The notes: a model not told the origin generated them from the sequence alone. A stretch of 64,000 bases of DNA from Anoplopoma fimbria (GCF_027596085.1 NC_072471.1:12245810-12309809); one strand, 5' to 3'; positions 23,961-40,176 are shown, counted from the stretch's first letter. Numbers and translations: made by a program.

Positions 23961-26900
23961 TGAACTGGTTCCTGCCAGTTTTGCGCACACACTGCAGCTT
24001 GCAATAAATTATGGATTTATATAATATGTTTGTGCATCAGTTATCCTTGCAGCGGGGCGGCTTGTTAGGCACTTTGATCACAGCACCCCTGCATGCAAAG
24101 CACTAAGCTCGTTGGTAACGGTTAATGATTGGTTAACCAGGGACAGCTATCTGTCTGAAAAAAATGAGCCACCCAACTTGCTGCAATAACTAATTGCCCT
24201 TCGGGAAAGAATAAAGTGGAAAGTTAAGTTACTTTCAACACAATTTGTTGTCGTCAGCTCAGTCAGACCTGTTTTTAATTCCCAATTAAACTTTCTTTTA
24301 GTATAATTAAGGAGCAGTTGGGGACACAGGCACAAACACTTACAGAGCAGTGTTGGCATGATGTCTTGAATTTCAACAGATTTTGGTAGGAACATAACTA
24401 ATCGGAAGCAGAAACACAACACAGACTACTAATTTGGAGGCATATGCTGGATCAAAGAGGTTGGCTCTCTGAATTATCAGCTGTGTTTAGGCGTCTGTCT
24501 CTGCTGCCTCTGACTTCTACTGTTAATGCTTCAGTGTAGTTTGTCATGTGTTTCTGTGCAGGTATACCACTGAAGATCAAAAGGTTATTAAAGTCTATAA
24601 AATACACCAATTCATCCTGCTATTATTTATTTGCTCATCCAACTTGTCAACCCCTCAGTAAATTGTTGCTGCCAAAAATGTTGGTCAGTCCCTGCATGGA
24701 TGTGGCCTTCAGAGCAGTTTGATAGTATGCTATGAAATCCATCAATTCGGGATGCCTGAACACCACAGTTTGGTCATTTTTTTTTCCCTCTCCTCACACA
24801 CTTACATGCTTAAAGACAACCTCCATCACATTGACATTGGCAGTGACACTGATGAGACAACTAGGCCACTGCTTTGACACATTGAGAGCAAAAAAGAGAG
24901 GGTGGGGAAGAGGAGCGTAATTATTTCTCTTCATTTGTGCCACATCATTAGCTCAGATCAACTGATGATTAGCACCATTAGAAAATACTGTTGACATTGA
25001 ATGTTCTGATCCAAACTTGTATATTTTTTTATTTTTTTAAAGACCAAATGACTGGATTTAGGTTTGAGTAAAATAAAGAGGGACTCTTTGTAACAGCTTC
25101 CCTATGGAGAGGAGGGGGAAAAAAAACACATCTGTTTTTGTACCCAGGACAGTTATGAAGATTGATCAGTCAATTTGCAATGACTGAACCTTATCTCCTC
25201 TGGAAAATTGTCTCAAAGCATGTGGTCTTAGAAAAAAAAAATTGCCTTTTGAGCAGAGCGCCTCTGTAGACGTGTGTACAGGTTTTAGTGTAATGTATTC
25301 ACAACACCTTTTGTGTGTGTTTTCACGTGTTTGAGCACAGGTGTGCCGTTTCTGTTTTGCTGCACATGCATGCTTTGTCGTACGTGGGCATTGTCTGTAT
25401 CCAGGAGCTGTCCTCCCTGTCAGGTCCCAGGTATTTATAAATCTCGACAGTGGAAGACGGATCACCGAGCCTCAAGCTGCCACACATCCATCCTTCCAAG
25501 GGCTTCCAAAGACAGCCTTCAACATGCATTACTCATTCCCATGCTGCTCCGAACCAAATTTTCAGCTGCTTTCCATTGGTTTTGCCTTGCATGCTGGGAG
25601 GTTTTGCGTCAACGGGAAGCATTGGGTGTGATGATGCCAGCAGAGTTCAGTAGTGTGTCTTCAGAGGAGCAACTTTGTTCTTTTTGAATTTCTGCTTTCC
25701 CTCTTGCCACTTTGAATGACACTGTCCCCCGTGTAGAGTGCTTACGTTTCCTGTGGTGCGCTGTCTGCCACCTCAAGTTGGTTTCGCCTGTATTTGTTTG
25801 CATATTTGTGTACGCCTCTCTGTGTGTGGTGGAGTCTGAGAGTGCCTGTTGTGTTGGGGAAAATAGTTTTTAAGAGATTTGTGCCCATGCTGGACATAAA
25901 TGTACATAATCGATATCAAAAACATTTCGATCCATTTGTTAGTCCGTCAGTAGGCCTGTTTCATTTAGTTATTTCCACTTTTAGTGTGTGCATTCATCCT
26001 GCAAGAAGAAGACTGTGTACTATCGGATTTGTTAGCCAGGCTGATGTTGTCGGCTCCAAAAAAAGTCTAAAGCACCGTTTTCTCCCTGCTGTATCTATCA
26101 TTTGTTATGTGTGCGCTGAAACAGTGCTGCAGATTTTACACCTGCTATTCCCTGGCGTTACATTTCAGTAGCAGTTTCCCCGGCAGCAGTGGTCAGCCTG
26201 CTGTGATAAATCAGGTGCTGAGGGTATTCATTTCCATACCCCTATCCCATTTTGCGCCTCTAAACAGAAAATAAAATGTATATTTCATGAAGCAAAACAT
26301 TCAATTGTTAGTGGTGTGCAAAACCTTTGGGTTTGTCCTTCATACTAAAGAAACACACCATTTGACTGTTTGGACCCTATAAAATGGATGTAAATCTTTA
26401 GTAAGTATCCCCTTAAGAGTCTACAGCCATGCTAGCTGCCCTGTGATGGTGTAATTCTCATTGTACAGAAAACCAAACTTTGACAAAAAAATAATCTAAT
26501 TTGTACAATGAAATAGTACTTGACCGACAGTCTGACATTGGGAATCCCTAGAGCCACTCTGTCGTGCCACTAAAAATATTGAGTTTTCACATCAGGCATT
26601 TCAGCCCTCTTGTTCAGTGACTATTGAATGGGCATTAGCCTGGAGAACTTGGCAGGATGCTGGATGGTTCCAGCTCCAATCCTCAGACCAGTCAGAAAAG
26701 TAAATGACAATTCACTCTGAGTAATAACCATAGAAATCATATGTTAAAGTGCTGTTAAGCAAGGTGCTTAATCCCTGACTGCTACAGAAAAGCTGCTTAG
26801 TTTCAGGAGACAGGAGATGACTCTGGCTGGACTAAGCAGCCGTTGGGTGTGATGTGTGTAACTGTTTAAATAGTTCCAGGAGGCCGGAGCTCAAACAAGC

Positions 26901-28079
26901 TTGGGAGTTCAGCACAATTCCCTGAATCAAAAATGAATATAAATAATTTACAGAGGATCGGTGGAATTCATGAGTGCATAAAGAACTTTAGATGCTCAAT
27001 TAAAATTGATCCAAAATATTTGTCCTTAATAAAGGGGTATATTTACAAGCAACACAATTTAATTAGTTTGAATAAAAAATGTACATTAAGTTTGAGAAAG
27101 ATCCACTAATCCTGGACTGTAGCTATATTGCACCCTGCTCTGCCGTTGAGTTTAGACATATGCAAAGTGTCTCAAATGTCTTATCAAATCAATTCTTCTT
27201 CTACGCTGTCATCTCTGAAGGTAAGTTGGTTGTTGGCCTGCTCTTCTGGCCTTGTGTCAGGGTTTAGCACTGTATCAAGCAAGCCATCTGGCTTTGGCTT
27301 CATCTTGAGTGCCTCCAGTCTGGTAACAACTTTTTTTTTCAACTCTGAGGTGGCTTGGGGAAGGATCAGATCGTTCCTCTACAGTGGGAGGCGGAAGCTT
27401 TGTTTATACTCGTGCTTGGCACAAAAGCGCAAGCCTCCACAGACGGCGCTCAAGCATGTACAGAGGCGTTTATACTTAATGCGATGTTTGCTAAATTATT
27501 CTCCTAAACACCAGAGGGCATACAAACAAAATTAACTGCGAAGAATCAAAAAGACAAGTAGTGTAACTCGTAAATATGCTCATAGACTGTAGGTGTAAAC
27601 AGCAAAAAGCCATAAACTAACCAGCCACAATGCAGAAGAGTGATTGTAATTGTCTGTAAACTCATATATCATATTCATGGACTACTTTATTGCCTTTATA
27701 CAAGCCCTGCAAAGAAAAAAGTTAAGTATTACATGCATTATAAAGAAACGAAGGTTGAATACCCTGGAAACAATTGGATTTGTCTGGCAAAATATATACC
27801 TAAATTAAGATTTGATGTCTCTAAAGCATTTAGAGCAAATTGGCCTTCTGTGCATAACCTCTAGACATTGGCGCACAGGCCAAGTTACAAAAATTCTGCC
27901 GGCTGTAATTACATAATTTTCTGGAGCGAGCGTTTGGTTCACTAAGATATGCATAAAATGATACTTTCCATTTCCTGTTATTATCTGTTGTACGTAAGTA
28001 GTACGTAAATAAATAATAAAAATGTTAGTTGAAAATATCTTAAAATGACTTTAAGGAACTTTTAAGTGGTCATGAATCA
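23961..28079. other. Long non-coding stretch with one repeat fragment
   Basis: About 4.1 kb without a supportable gene. It includes a short reverse-oriented family A fragment at 26413-26456. The stretch 27330-27560 (words such as GTGGGAGGCGGAAGC and ACACCAGAGGGC) may be part of an old transposon but is not identified. Open frames around 25313-25687 overlap in several frames and show no domain. Confidence 0.45.
26413..26456 (-). repeat. Short family A fragment, reverse orientation
   Basis: Read on the minus strand, this gives CAGCTAGCATGGCTGTAGAC. It corresponds to the 3' end of family A, compare AGCTGCTAGCACGGCTTG at about 6309-6326 on the plus strand. The match covers only about 40 bp. Confidence 0.4.
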
Positions 28080-28860
28080 GTCTCATTTTAATAATGATGA
28101 CTCTATATGACCTACATAAGTAATCGAGAGCATCAGCGAGAAGATTGGCTACAGTTATTCTTAATGCTTGTCTTTGGTGCCATCGGGTCGGATTCTGTGC
28201 AAAATCTGATGAAATCATGCAGGCTCAACAGAAACTCCTTCAGCTCAGACTCCAGTGGGGCCTCCAGCAGCGACAAACCCACCAAATACTATTTATAACT
28301 TTAAGATGTTACACACAAAAAAAAAATCCTAAAAAGAGAAACAACTTTCTTACCAACGGCCTGTAAATGTTCAAGGGTATGTTATCCAACCAGGAGGTTT
28401 ATTGGATTTCCGTTTTCCAAGAGAGGCACATACACAATTTCACATTTTGCGTTTGAGATATCACTGTGTCCATTGATCAAAACGTCCAGATAATGTGCTG
28501 CTCTCCGCTTCCCCTCCGGCGTTCTTTTATTGTGTCTGAAAATTGTCCAGTCATTTCTGCACACCCTGTTATGTTGGATTTATATTTCTCTTATGTAAGG
28601 TAATAAGTGGTCCAAACTTCACAAAAGCAGACTCTTCTTCCGCAATATGATATGCAGTATTACATTTTTTTTCCAGCCGACCACTAGAATTGTATTTACT
28701 ACCCACAGTAAACTGAATTGTATTTCCTCCAGTGGGTCAATTAAAGTTACTTTGTCTCCTTCCTCCTCCATCTCCTCTTTGTCAACTGTTTCAGTCTGAT
28801 CTTCAGTTTCTGTCTCACTCAGTCTATTGAAATAATGACTTATAGGCTTCATACTTTGTG
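28080..28860 (-). pseudogene. hAT-type transposase relic (decayed)
   Basis: Read on the minus strand, this region carries scattered pieces of what looks like a hAT-superfamily transposase or hAT-derived protein, in several frames. From a Met at about 28852 there is MKPISHYFNRLSETE, followed by an acidic stretch. Near 28600-28665, in a shifted frame, comes AYHIAEEESAFVKFGPL. In 28382-28564 there is VCRNDWTIFRHNKRTPEG, then DISNAKCEIVYVPLLENG and NLLVG. HTLEHLQAVG follows at 28381-28352. The order matches hAT/ZNF862-like proteins, in which a pre-catalytic helix precedes the (D)-containing segment ending in a conserved VG. Here frames break between every block and stops intervene. A further open piece at about 28185-28260 is unassigned. 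No zinc finger, dimerisation domain, terminal repeats or target duplication were found. Confidence 0.6.
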
Positions 28861-28904
28861 TATCTAACTTGACTCACTCTTAACGTTTCACAGCTGTGGC
28901 CAAA

Positions 28905-29062
28905 TGTATTTTGTTTTGGGGTTGTCCGTTTGTCCCATTTCGTGGTCGCTAGGACTTTGATGAACAGATTGGAGTTTGGTGGTCAAATGTGAAGGTCACT
29001 GTGATTTCACATCCGTCCCTTTCTTGTGAACTCTATATATCAGGAACAAAGGATGAGAAAAA
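28905..29062 (+). repeat. Teleost dispersed repeat fragment
   Basis: The words GGTTGTCCGTTTGTCCCATT, TTTGGTGGTCAAATGTGAAG, GGTCACTGTGATTTCACATC and TTGTGAACTCTATATATCAG occur in the order found in a common percomorph intergenic repeat. It lies directly beside the hAT relic, whose presumed N-terminal end is at about 28852. It is non-coding and its class is unknown to me. Confidence 0.55.
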
Positions 29063-29253
29063 CAATGATGATTTTTGTCAGACATGGATGTAAACCGCAA
29101 CATGACTGATTGGCAGAAGGATACAAGCACAAGACGGTAATTGTAGTTTTTGTTTTGTAGAAAAGAGTGCTGTCTGGAGTGCCCTTTGTGCTGCTGAGTT
29201 AATCAAATGTTTTTTTTATCAACAGACAACATTGATTCAGCTCAGTGAGCATC

Positions 29254-29280
29254 ATTATGGTCATACTTAATGACCATAAT
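29254..29280. repeat. Perfect 11-bp inverted repeat, 5-nt loop
   Basis: ATTATGGTCAT (29254-29264), loop ACTTA, then the exact reverse complement ATGACCATAAT (29270-29280). It could extrude as a small hairpin. AT content is high, so the statistical weight is modest. Confidence 0.85.
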
Positions 29281-30808
29281 CAAAAATATAGATTTTTGTA
29301 ACACGTCTTGCTCGACATGACAAAAAAAAAATCAACCTTAACAATATGTTATTTGCAGATATTCTCCTATATACATTTTTCAGCTCAACACATCTATTTA
29401 AGGTTTAAAATGCGAGTGAAAAGCCAGCACTTCTGAGCCCTGTAGGTCAAAAATCGAATCAAATAATTGGCCAAAGAGTTGCATAATGGTTGCGTAATAT
29501 TTTCCATTCTCTTGAAAAGAGCATGTGTGATGTTGTGGCTGGGCAGATGGCGAGTAGCCTATTTTAGACTCTTTACATCCCATGTGTCGCCTACTAGAAT
29601 ATAGTAACCACTGAATAAAAACGTGACAAACGTCTTCCTTGCCGTACAGTACACGTGAAATCTGTGCAGCATAACATTTCTATACTGTGATATACGTCAG
29701 TAACTCTGCAAGGGGAGTTGGTGACCTCGACATTTTATGACTCAAATAGAAGTAGTATTTATGAACTCTTGTCATAATGACTTTTATATTCCCCTTTATT
29801 TAACAGGGGAAAAACCTAATGTCCCTTTTGTCCAAGCATTACGGGTGTTATCCACAAATGTCTCACTTATCTAATGTAAAGTATGAGAAACTGCTCACAT
29901 CTACATTTGGGATGTATGATGTTTGAGTAAGTATGTGTGCAGTATGTAGACCTGATAACAAATTCTTGTCAGTCTCTTGACTGTATTGTATTGCTTAGGT
30001 TTTACTACAAAAATGCATTCTGCATGACTCCTTTGGCTGAAAAGAGATCATAGCAAGAAAAATAAAGGATTTTGCTGCCCTAATCCCATCAGTGTGGATT
30101 TTTCTGAATCATAAGCCAGAATCTCTCTCTGATTCTCAGAGGATCCAGGACTGTGTTGCAGTAAATCCTCTGAGATACGTAGACGGTACTGCATAAAATG
30201 CCTAAAGATGTATCGGCTGAGTCAATGGATGCATACTGACACACACCAACACACGGTACACATTCAGTACAGACACACTATCATTTTAACTGACCGCAAA
30301 TGGGGTTTTTCAACCTATATGATGGATTGTTTCCTTTATCCTCAGGCGGTTTTGGACCTTTATTTTTGGGCCTGCTCTACAAAAGGGAATAGCCACCAGG
30401 GACAACACTGCCTCCTCTAATCCACCAAGTTCTAAATCTCCAGTATGATTCCAGTCTCGAAGAACAATACACCCTTGAGCTTAGGGAGAACCGAGAGGGA
30501 TATAGAGAGACGGGGGACAAGAGACATTGGAATGGAGAACTACTGAAGGGAGTTGAGAACGTGAACTAAATCCTTTGTGAATACAGAATACAGTGTTGAA
30601 AAATGGCATATTAAGGTTCAGTGGATGGTCTTTTTGGCCCAGAAGTAGTATTTTGCTATTGTAACACTTGTGCAAAGGAGTTTTCTTTTATTCTATCGTT
30701 GAATTGCATCAGTCCATTTAATACCTTCATATTTGAGCTTCTTCTCAATAAGCACCATAGTCCATAGCTGTTTTGAGCTTAAACATATTGTAGAATTCAC
30801 CTGCTACA

Positions 30809-30843
<35 letters not shown>

Positions 30844-33000
30844 GTCACTCAATGTAGTTGCGTTTTTAGGGAAACTATTGAAAGAGACTAGAGCTAGAGA
30901 AAGATAACAGAGATATGAGCTTAACGAGACGGAGCTAGAGTAAGACCTTGTGAAAGCATGGTACACTTAAGATACCAGTATTTAGAGAACACATGGAGCA
31001 ACGTTGTGCTAAAGGTGGTAGGTTACTATGGAAAAGGACAGGGATCCCTTTAAACCCACCATCCTGCCTGGATCAAGGGAAGAACAGCTAAACTCCCTGT
31101 GGGTCCATTGAACAAGAAGGAAAGATAAAAATAGGCCTTCTTTCTTCTGACAAGGAAAAATGTCCTGGGTTCAAATGAACATCCACTGAAAAGTCCTCCC
31201 TCCAGGCACTTTAGCTTGAGATTTAGTGGGAAAACTTTAGGCTCAAAACTCTGTCCATGACTCTTTGCTCCTCTTCTTTCCTCCATACTACTAATACTTA
31301 TCTTGTTTGGCAAAGAATACCTTCACTTGATCATCATTATGATTTTGGACTTTACTTATTTAGGTTTCAACTTGATTGTTCATTTGGTAATTTGGTGCCT
31401 GTGCAACGCATGATACAAGTGGTAAATATGTCGTGATCCTTTTGTGGCAGAGTTGGGAAAATCTCTCGTTATGAATTAGTGAAAGCAGTCAAATTTAAAT
31501 ATGTTGTACAGCTGAATAGTCATGTCAAGACAATTACATTTATATAGCCTAATTTCACAGTTCATAATTTTGCCCCAAAAGTTTAACTTCTGTATTGTCA
31601 TCAACAGTATTCTGTAATTATAAATTAGCAGTTGCAGTTGCATCGTTGCAGTTAAATGATGTATTATAAGCTGCTTAGAGCTAGTGTTGGTATATTAAAC
31701 AGGTCATAATTCTCTGTGGATTATATACATTTTATATTGCTATGAAAACATTTCCTTCAAACATTTTAATTTATTCAAGTGTCTTACAAAAAAGTACATA
31801 TTACAAGCTTCCATCCGAACACATCATTATAACATTATAATTTACCTTATCCCAATACTGAACAGATCCTGAACTCATCATACTGTAACTGAATTGAACC
31901 TCCCTGCGTTAGCTGTTTGTTCTCCTGCTGATTGTTGTTCAAAATCTAGCATCAGTGATCAGGGATCTAGTACAAGTTGATCACGTGTTTTCTTGCCCTG
32001 CATGTTGTCAGGGACATTGCATACTCTATATAATCTACTATTGATAAGGTCAGAACCAACAGTGTATTGACTGTAGTCGGTAGAGGAGTCCCAGCAAATA
32101 GAACTAGAATGTAGCCTGCATATCATCAGGTTATTTAGTGATGAACCCAGCAAACTGTGGCTACATTCAAAGCGCCTCATTACTCCCAGTAGATCACGAC
32201 TTTTTTATTGCCTATCATGTCAGAGTAAATGTATGATATATTTGGTTCCAATATAGCATAGTGAACAGCAAAGTGCCATTAATTTGGTTCATTTTGTGTC
32301 AGAGAATGAAGGCAGTGAGCGGAACAATAAAGAGAAAAAGAGAGACTTGGTTGAGCCGAGTTGTATATGGCTTTTGGCTGTTGTAAAGAGCCGTTGAGGC
32401 GTTTGTATAAATTATTCAATCTTAATCCTCATTTGGAAATACAACAAACCTTCAATGTTGGCAATAGGTCTTGAGAGTGATGCGGTTTGAGAGCAAGAAT
32501 GGGGCAGCGATGCCATTATAATATTCTCGCCGGAGCATTTTCTGAATCTGCAACAGCACTGAATAATGAAAATGCCTTTACCCAACAGATTCATTCACTC
32601 TTTAAACAGCAGAGATATGTGCGCAGGAGGTAGAATACCTGATGGTAATTTGAATTTGCCTCTGAATAAAAGGTAGCAACCGGCTGTAAAACACCTGGGT
32701 GTGTATTTCAGGTGTGTCTTTGTCCTGCTCAGATTGTGTGTGTCAACCTGCATGTGAATTTACGTGTTACAGTGGTTTCAATATACTGTCTGAATGCATG
32801 CAGGAGTGTGCGTTTATGTGTTATTGTTTGCATCAGCCATTGTTAAAGACTATGCATCGCTCCGTGGCTGCATCTCTGCTTTGAAAGTGAATAGTGGGGA
32901 TTCTTTACTTAAGCATGCCCCCTTTTGGCCTCTGAAATGTACGAGCCTATTTCCGCATAATGGCTCTATCGTGTAGCCAGCTCCCTTGGGAGCCTCGTTG
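29281..33000. other. Non-coding stretch, no gene recognised
   Basis: About 3.7 kb without a supportable gene or recognised transposon. It contains a T29 run at 30811-30839 and a short palindrome-like GCTCCC-TT-GGGAGC near 32980-32993, just before the dyad cluster at 33001-33078. Confidence 0.5.
30811..30839. repeat. Homopolymer T29
   Basis: An uninterrupted run of 29 T, the longest homopolymer in the window. No retroposed body was recognised on either side, although on the minus strand it could be the A-tail of one. Confidence 0.95.
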
Positions 33001-33078
33001 CTCGCCCGGCTCTGCTTTACTAACCCCCTCCTTCACAGAAGTGTGAAGGGGGAGACGAGGAGGAAAGCAGGGAGCGAG
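33001..33078. other. Nested dyads, possible extended hairpin
   Basis: Three pairs of complementary arms are nested: CTCGC (33001-33005) with GCGAG (33074-33078); CTGCTTT (33012-33018) with AAAGCAG (33064-33070); CCTTCACA (33030-33037) with TGTGAAGG (33042-33049) around a GAAG loop. The last pair can extend by a T-G and two C-G pairs. The total of 78 nt is in the size range of small structured RNA precursors, but an asymmetric internal loop of about 8 and 11 nt interrupts the stem. No promoter is seen. Confidence 0.3.
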
Positions 33079-33218
33079 TGTGCTATACCATGCTGTGATG
33101 AGTGAACACTGATGAGGGACAGTTATTATGTAGAGCTTATTATTCTCTCTCTGCACTGGGGGGATTGTCAGTAGCGGCTGCAGCTATTCATTAAAGCTAT
33201 GAAATATGACCCGACCCA

Positions 33219-37370
<4,152 letters not shown>

Positions 37371-37860
37371 CGTCCTCACCTGGTAGTGTGGGATGTTGCA
37401 AAAAATGGAGAGATGAGGAGCGTAGCAAGAGGGGACAAGGGTCAGTGCAGTGTCATGGGTAAGGAGGAGGGAGGTGGGGGGGTTGCAAAATGAGAGAGAT
37501 TCACACTACAAACTGCATTAGAGACCCTGCCCGCAGAGAGTGAAGGAAGGGGGGGGGCTACACCCTCACATAGCAGGAAGTGTTGGCCACATATCAGTCA
37601 GCCAGGAGGACGGGTGTTGGACAGGACACGAGAGGGAGCTCAGGGAGATGGGTAAAATGAAGCAGGCGGGGAGGGAGACCGGGAGAAGGAGAGAAACAGA
37701 TGGATGGAGGTGTGATGGAGGCAGCAGGATATCGACAGGGGAGGAATTGTGTTGCAGGAGCTCACTGCCAGAAATATGTTTCCATCATGCAGATAGTCGG
37801 AGAGAAAAAGAGTGAGAGAGAGGTGAGCAACACGGAGCTATGTATTGCAGCAATGACAGG
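37371..37860 (+). other. Purine-rich strand-asymmetric tract
   Basis: About 490 bp in which the + strand is strongly enriched in A and G, with many GGAG, GAGAG and runs of seven or more G (for example near 37475-37481 and 37550-37558). Open frames here reflect the lack of T on this strand (few stops). The tract precedes the third GT tract by about 100 bp. It may be a degenerate simple-sequence region able to form triplex or quadruplex structures. Confidence 0.5.
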
Positions 37861-37958
37861 GGGGGAGTAGAGGGTTCGAAAGTCAACTATAAATAGCAAG
37901 ACCCCTGAGGTGATGATTTTCAGTGGGTTTAAGTGCACAGCATTATGTGCAAAATAGG

Positions 37959-38105
<147 letters not shown>

Positions 38106-38159
38106 CAATTAAAGTGCCTCCGAATAAAGTACCGCAGGAATGAGTTCTCAAACCCAGAA

Positions 38160-38730
38160 ATGAATTAACGTTTTTGCACTTCTAGTTCCCTCGTCTCGAA
38201 GTCAATGGATTAAAAAAAAAAAAAAAATAGTTTTGATTAGGTGCCCAAAATAAGGTCTGCGGTTGACAGAAGCTTAAAACGTACTCACATTTTGTTAATA
38301 TTCGAATTTGGAAGCTTTTATGTGTCCTAAAAAAGGCAGTTGCTAGCAAGTGGGTAGTTGAGTCTACAGTGGTATTAAACATATCACGGCCAGCACTAAC
38401 CCACCTTTAGTTTAGTGGGTGTGACATGAAGTCGTGCGACCCTGATGTAGTTTGTTTTTAAGCCTAACGTTGGCCTTTTTTTCTGACAATTGTATTGTGC
38501 TTAAAAAATCATAAACGTAGTGTTCATTTGGAAAATTGATGTTGCCGTTTAACATGTAGGTAACATAAAATTGTGTTTGCCACAGAGCTTATTTTCTGCA
38601 ATAATCCAAAATCCAATTGAAATATCTCATTGCTGATTTTGTTGAGGGAACCAGGGCGATTCTAACTTACGGGTTGATCTACAATAATATATGTCATCCC
38701 TGCAGCACTCTATATGACCATCAAATAAAA
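38160..38730 (+). repeat. Candidate dispersed repeat with internal A16
   Basis: The stretch runs from AACGTTTTTGCACTTCTAG through TAAAACGTACTCACATTTTG and CTAACCCACCTTTAGTTTAG to ATGTCATCCCTGCAGCACTC. The phrases feel familiar from teleost intergenic DNA, but I cannot place the family and no second copy is in this window. An A16 run at 38212-38227 interrupts it. Confidence 0.25.
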
Positions 38731-39778
38731 GATAATGAGCAAAACCCTGTGTTTCTTGCATTATGTGTGTATTGTAGTGTAGTGTGTTTGGAGTAAATCA
38801 TGTGCTGTTGAATGTGTTTCTGGAATGTGTGCCTGAATGCTGTTTCGGTATTGAAAATCTCATCCAGGCTCTAATTTCGAACAAGCAGCACATATAGCAG
38901 TCATAGCTTGAAGGTTAGGGGATGTAGTATAAGCCCTATCCCTCTGTCACAGACACAATTACAAACTCCATCTCTCACTTCTTTTTTCTGTGAATCCAAA
39001 CGCTGTTTGCTTAGCTGTTATTGCCTTCTCATGCGACTCCCGGAGGACAGACTGCGGCGAGCATCAAGGGGCACTGCTGTGCGGAGGACTCCTTTGAGCG
39101 TCAGTTTTCAAGCCAGCCAGTGTTACCTATCTGTTTAATTAGCAAACATCATGCCAAGTCGGGAAGTTTACAGAGGAGTACAAGTGAAAGCCAAGGCCGC
39201 CGGGGGGGGTACCAGGCGTCACAGCGGGAAAGATCAGAAACAACAACAAAAACAGAGCCTTGGCCCGCTCCGCCTTTAAATGCAGAAATGTCCAGAGTGG
39301 TTGAGCTGTGAGTACACGGCATTACAATATGTTCTTCCCACCCAGGCAGATATTTAACCAAGTAGTCATATTATGCTTCTAGAAAGCAGGACTATGACAA
39401 ATACGATTTAAAAAGTGTTTCCACACTACACGGAAGATGATTCATAGTTTAGTCTACCACACATAACACAATGCTGATTCAGTTTAACAGCAACTATAAG
39501 CATGGCTCATGTGTATTGTTGGTAGTGTGTCATAATATCCCAGTGCTCTAAAGGCAGTTAGAGCTTCTGTAATGTGACATGTTTCTTTTAAAAACGATTG
39601 CTGAAAAGTGAGTATGATTTAGCAAACACTGAAACCCAAAGCAAACTGGAGCGAGAGGACAGTGCGCATTCACCAGCAATAGATAAGGTAGAGAATATAA
39701 TTTGCCCATTAAGGCAACACATCAAGGAGACATTGAGCAGAGTTTGCATCTGCTGGTCATCTGGTGAATTCACTGCAT
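38731..39778. other. Non-coding stretch before the SINE
   Basis: About 1 kb without a recognised gene. The part at 39020-39260 is relatively G+C- and CpG-rich and open in two frames, but no splice structure or domain supports an exon. Confidence 0.45.
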
Positions 39779-39790
39779 TGGTCTCAATCA
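39779..39790. repeat. Left copy of SINE target-site duplication
   Basis: TGGTCTCAATCA, identical to 40165-40176 on the other side of the SINE. Confidence 0.9.
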
Positions 39791-40164
39791 GGGCTGCACG
39801 GTGGTGTAGTGGTTAGCACTGTCGCCTCACAGCAAGAGGGGCCCGGGTTCAATTCCCGGGCTGGACAACCTTCTGTGTGGAGTTTGCATGTTCTCCCCGT
39901 GTCAGCGTGGGTTCTCTCCGGGTTCTCCGGCTTCCTCCCACAGTCCAAAGACATGCAGCTTAGGTGCTTTGAAGACTCTAAATTGCCCGTAGGTGTGAAT
40001 GTGAGTGTGAATGGTTGTTTGTCTCTATATGTCAGCCCTGTGATAGGCTGGCGACCTGTCCAGGGTGAACCCTGCCTTCGCCCAATGACAGCTGAGATCG
40101 GCTCCAGCACCCATGTGACCCTTAACTGGATAAGCAGGTTACGGAAAATGGATGGATGGATGGA
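39791..40164 (+). mobile_element. tRNA-headed SINE with (GGAT)n tail
   Basis: A 374-bp short interspersed element, complete end to end. The head carries RNA polymerase III promoter boxes: an A-box-like TGGTGTAGTGG at 39802-39812 and a B-box GGTTCAATTCC at 39846-39856, in tRNA order and spacing. The body includes GTGGAGTTTGCATGTTCTCC, CTTCCTCCCACAGTCCAAAG and TCTAAATTGCCCGTAGGTG, phrases I know from an abundant fish repeat. It ends in ATGGATGGATGGATGG. Perfect 12-bp direct repeats flank it, the mark of LINE-machinery retroposition. It encodes no protein. It appears to have landed at or in an older dispersed repeat (40177-40270). Confidence 0.88.
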
Positions 40165-40176
40165 TGGTCTCAATCA
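40165..40176. repeat. Right copy of SINE target-site duplication
   Basis: TGGTCTCAATCA, identical to 39779-39790. Its first bases overlap the GGAT tail, so the exact boundary is uncertain by one or two bases. Confidence 0.85.

Noticed and set aside
25313..25687. Cluster of overlapping plus-strand frames near 25.3-25.7 kb
   Set aside because: Several frames are open simultaneously and none shows a recognisable motif or supported exon boundaries.
39802..39860. tRNA gene
   Set aside because: The A- and B-box words are present, but they belong to the SINE head. The sequence cannot form a complete cloverleaf with an acceptor stem and continues into the SINE body.
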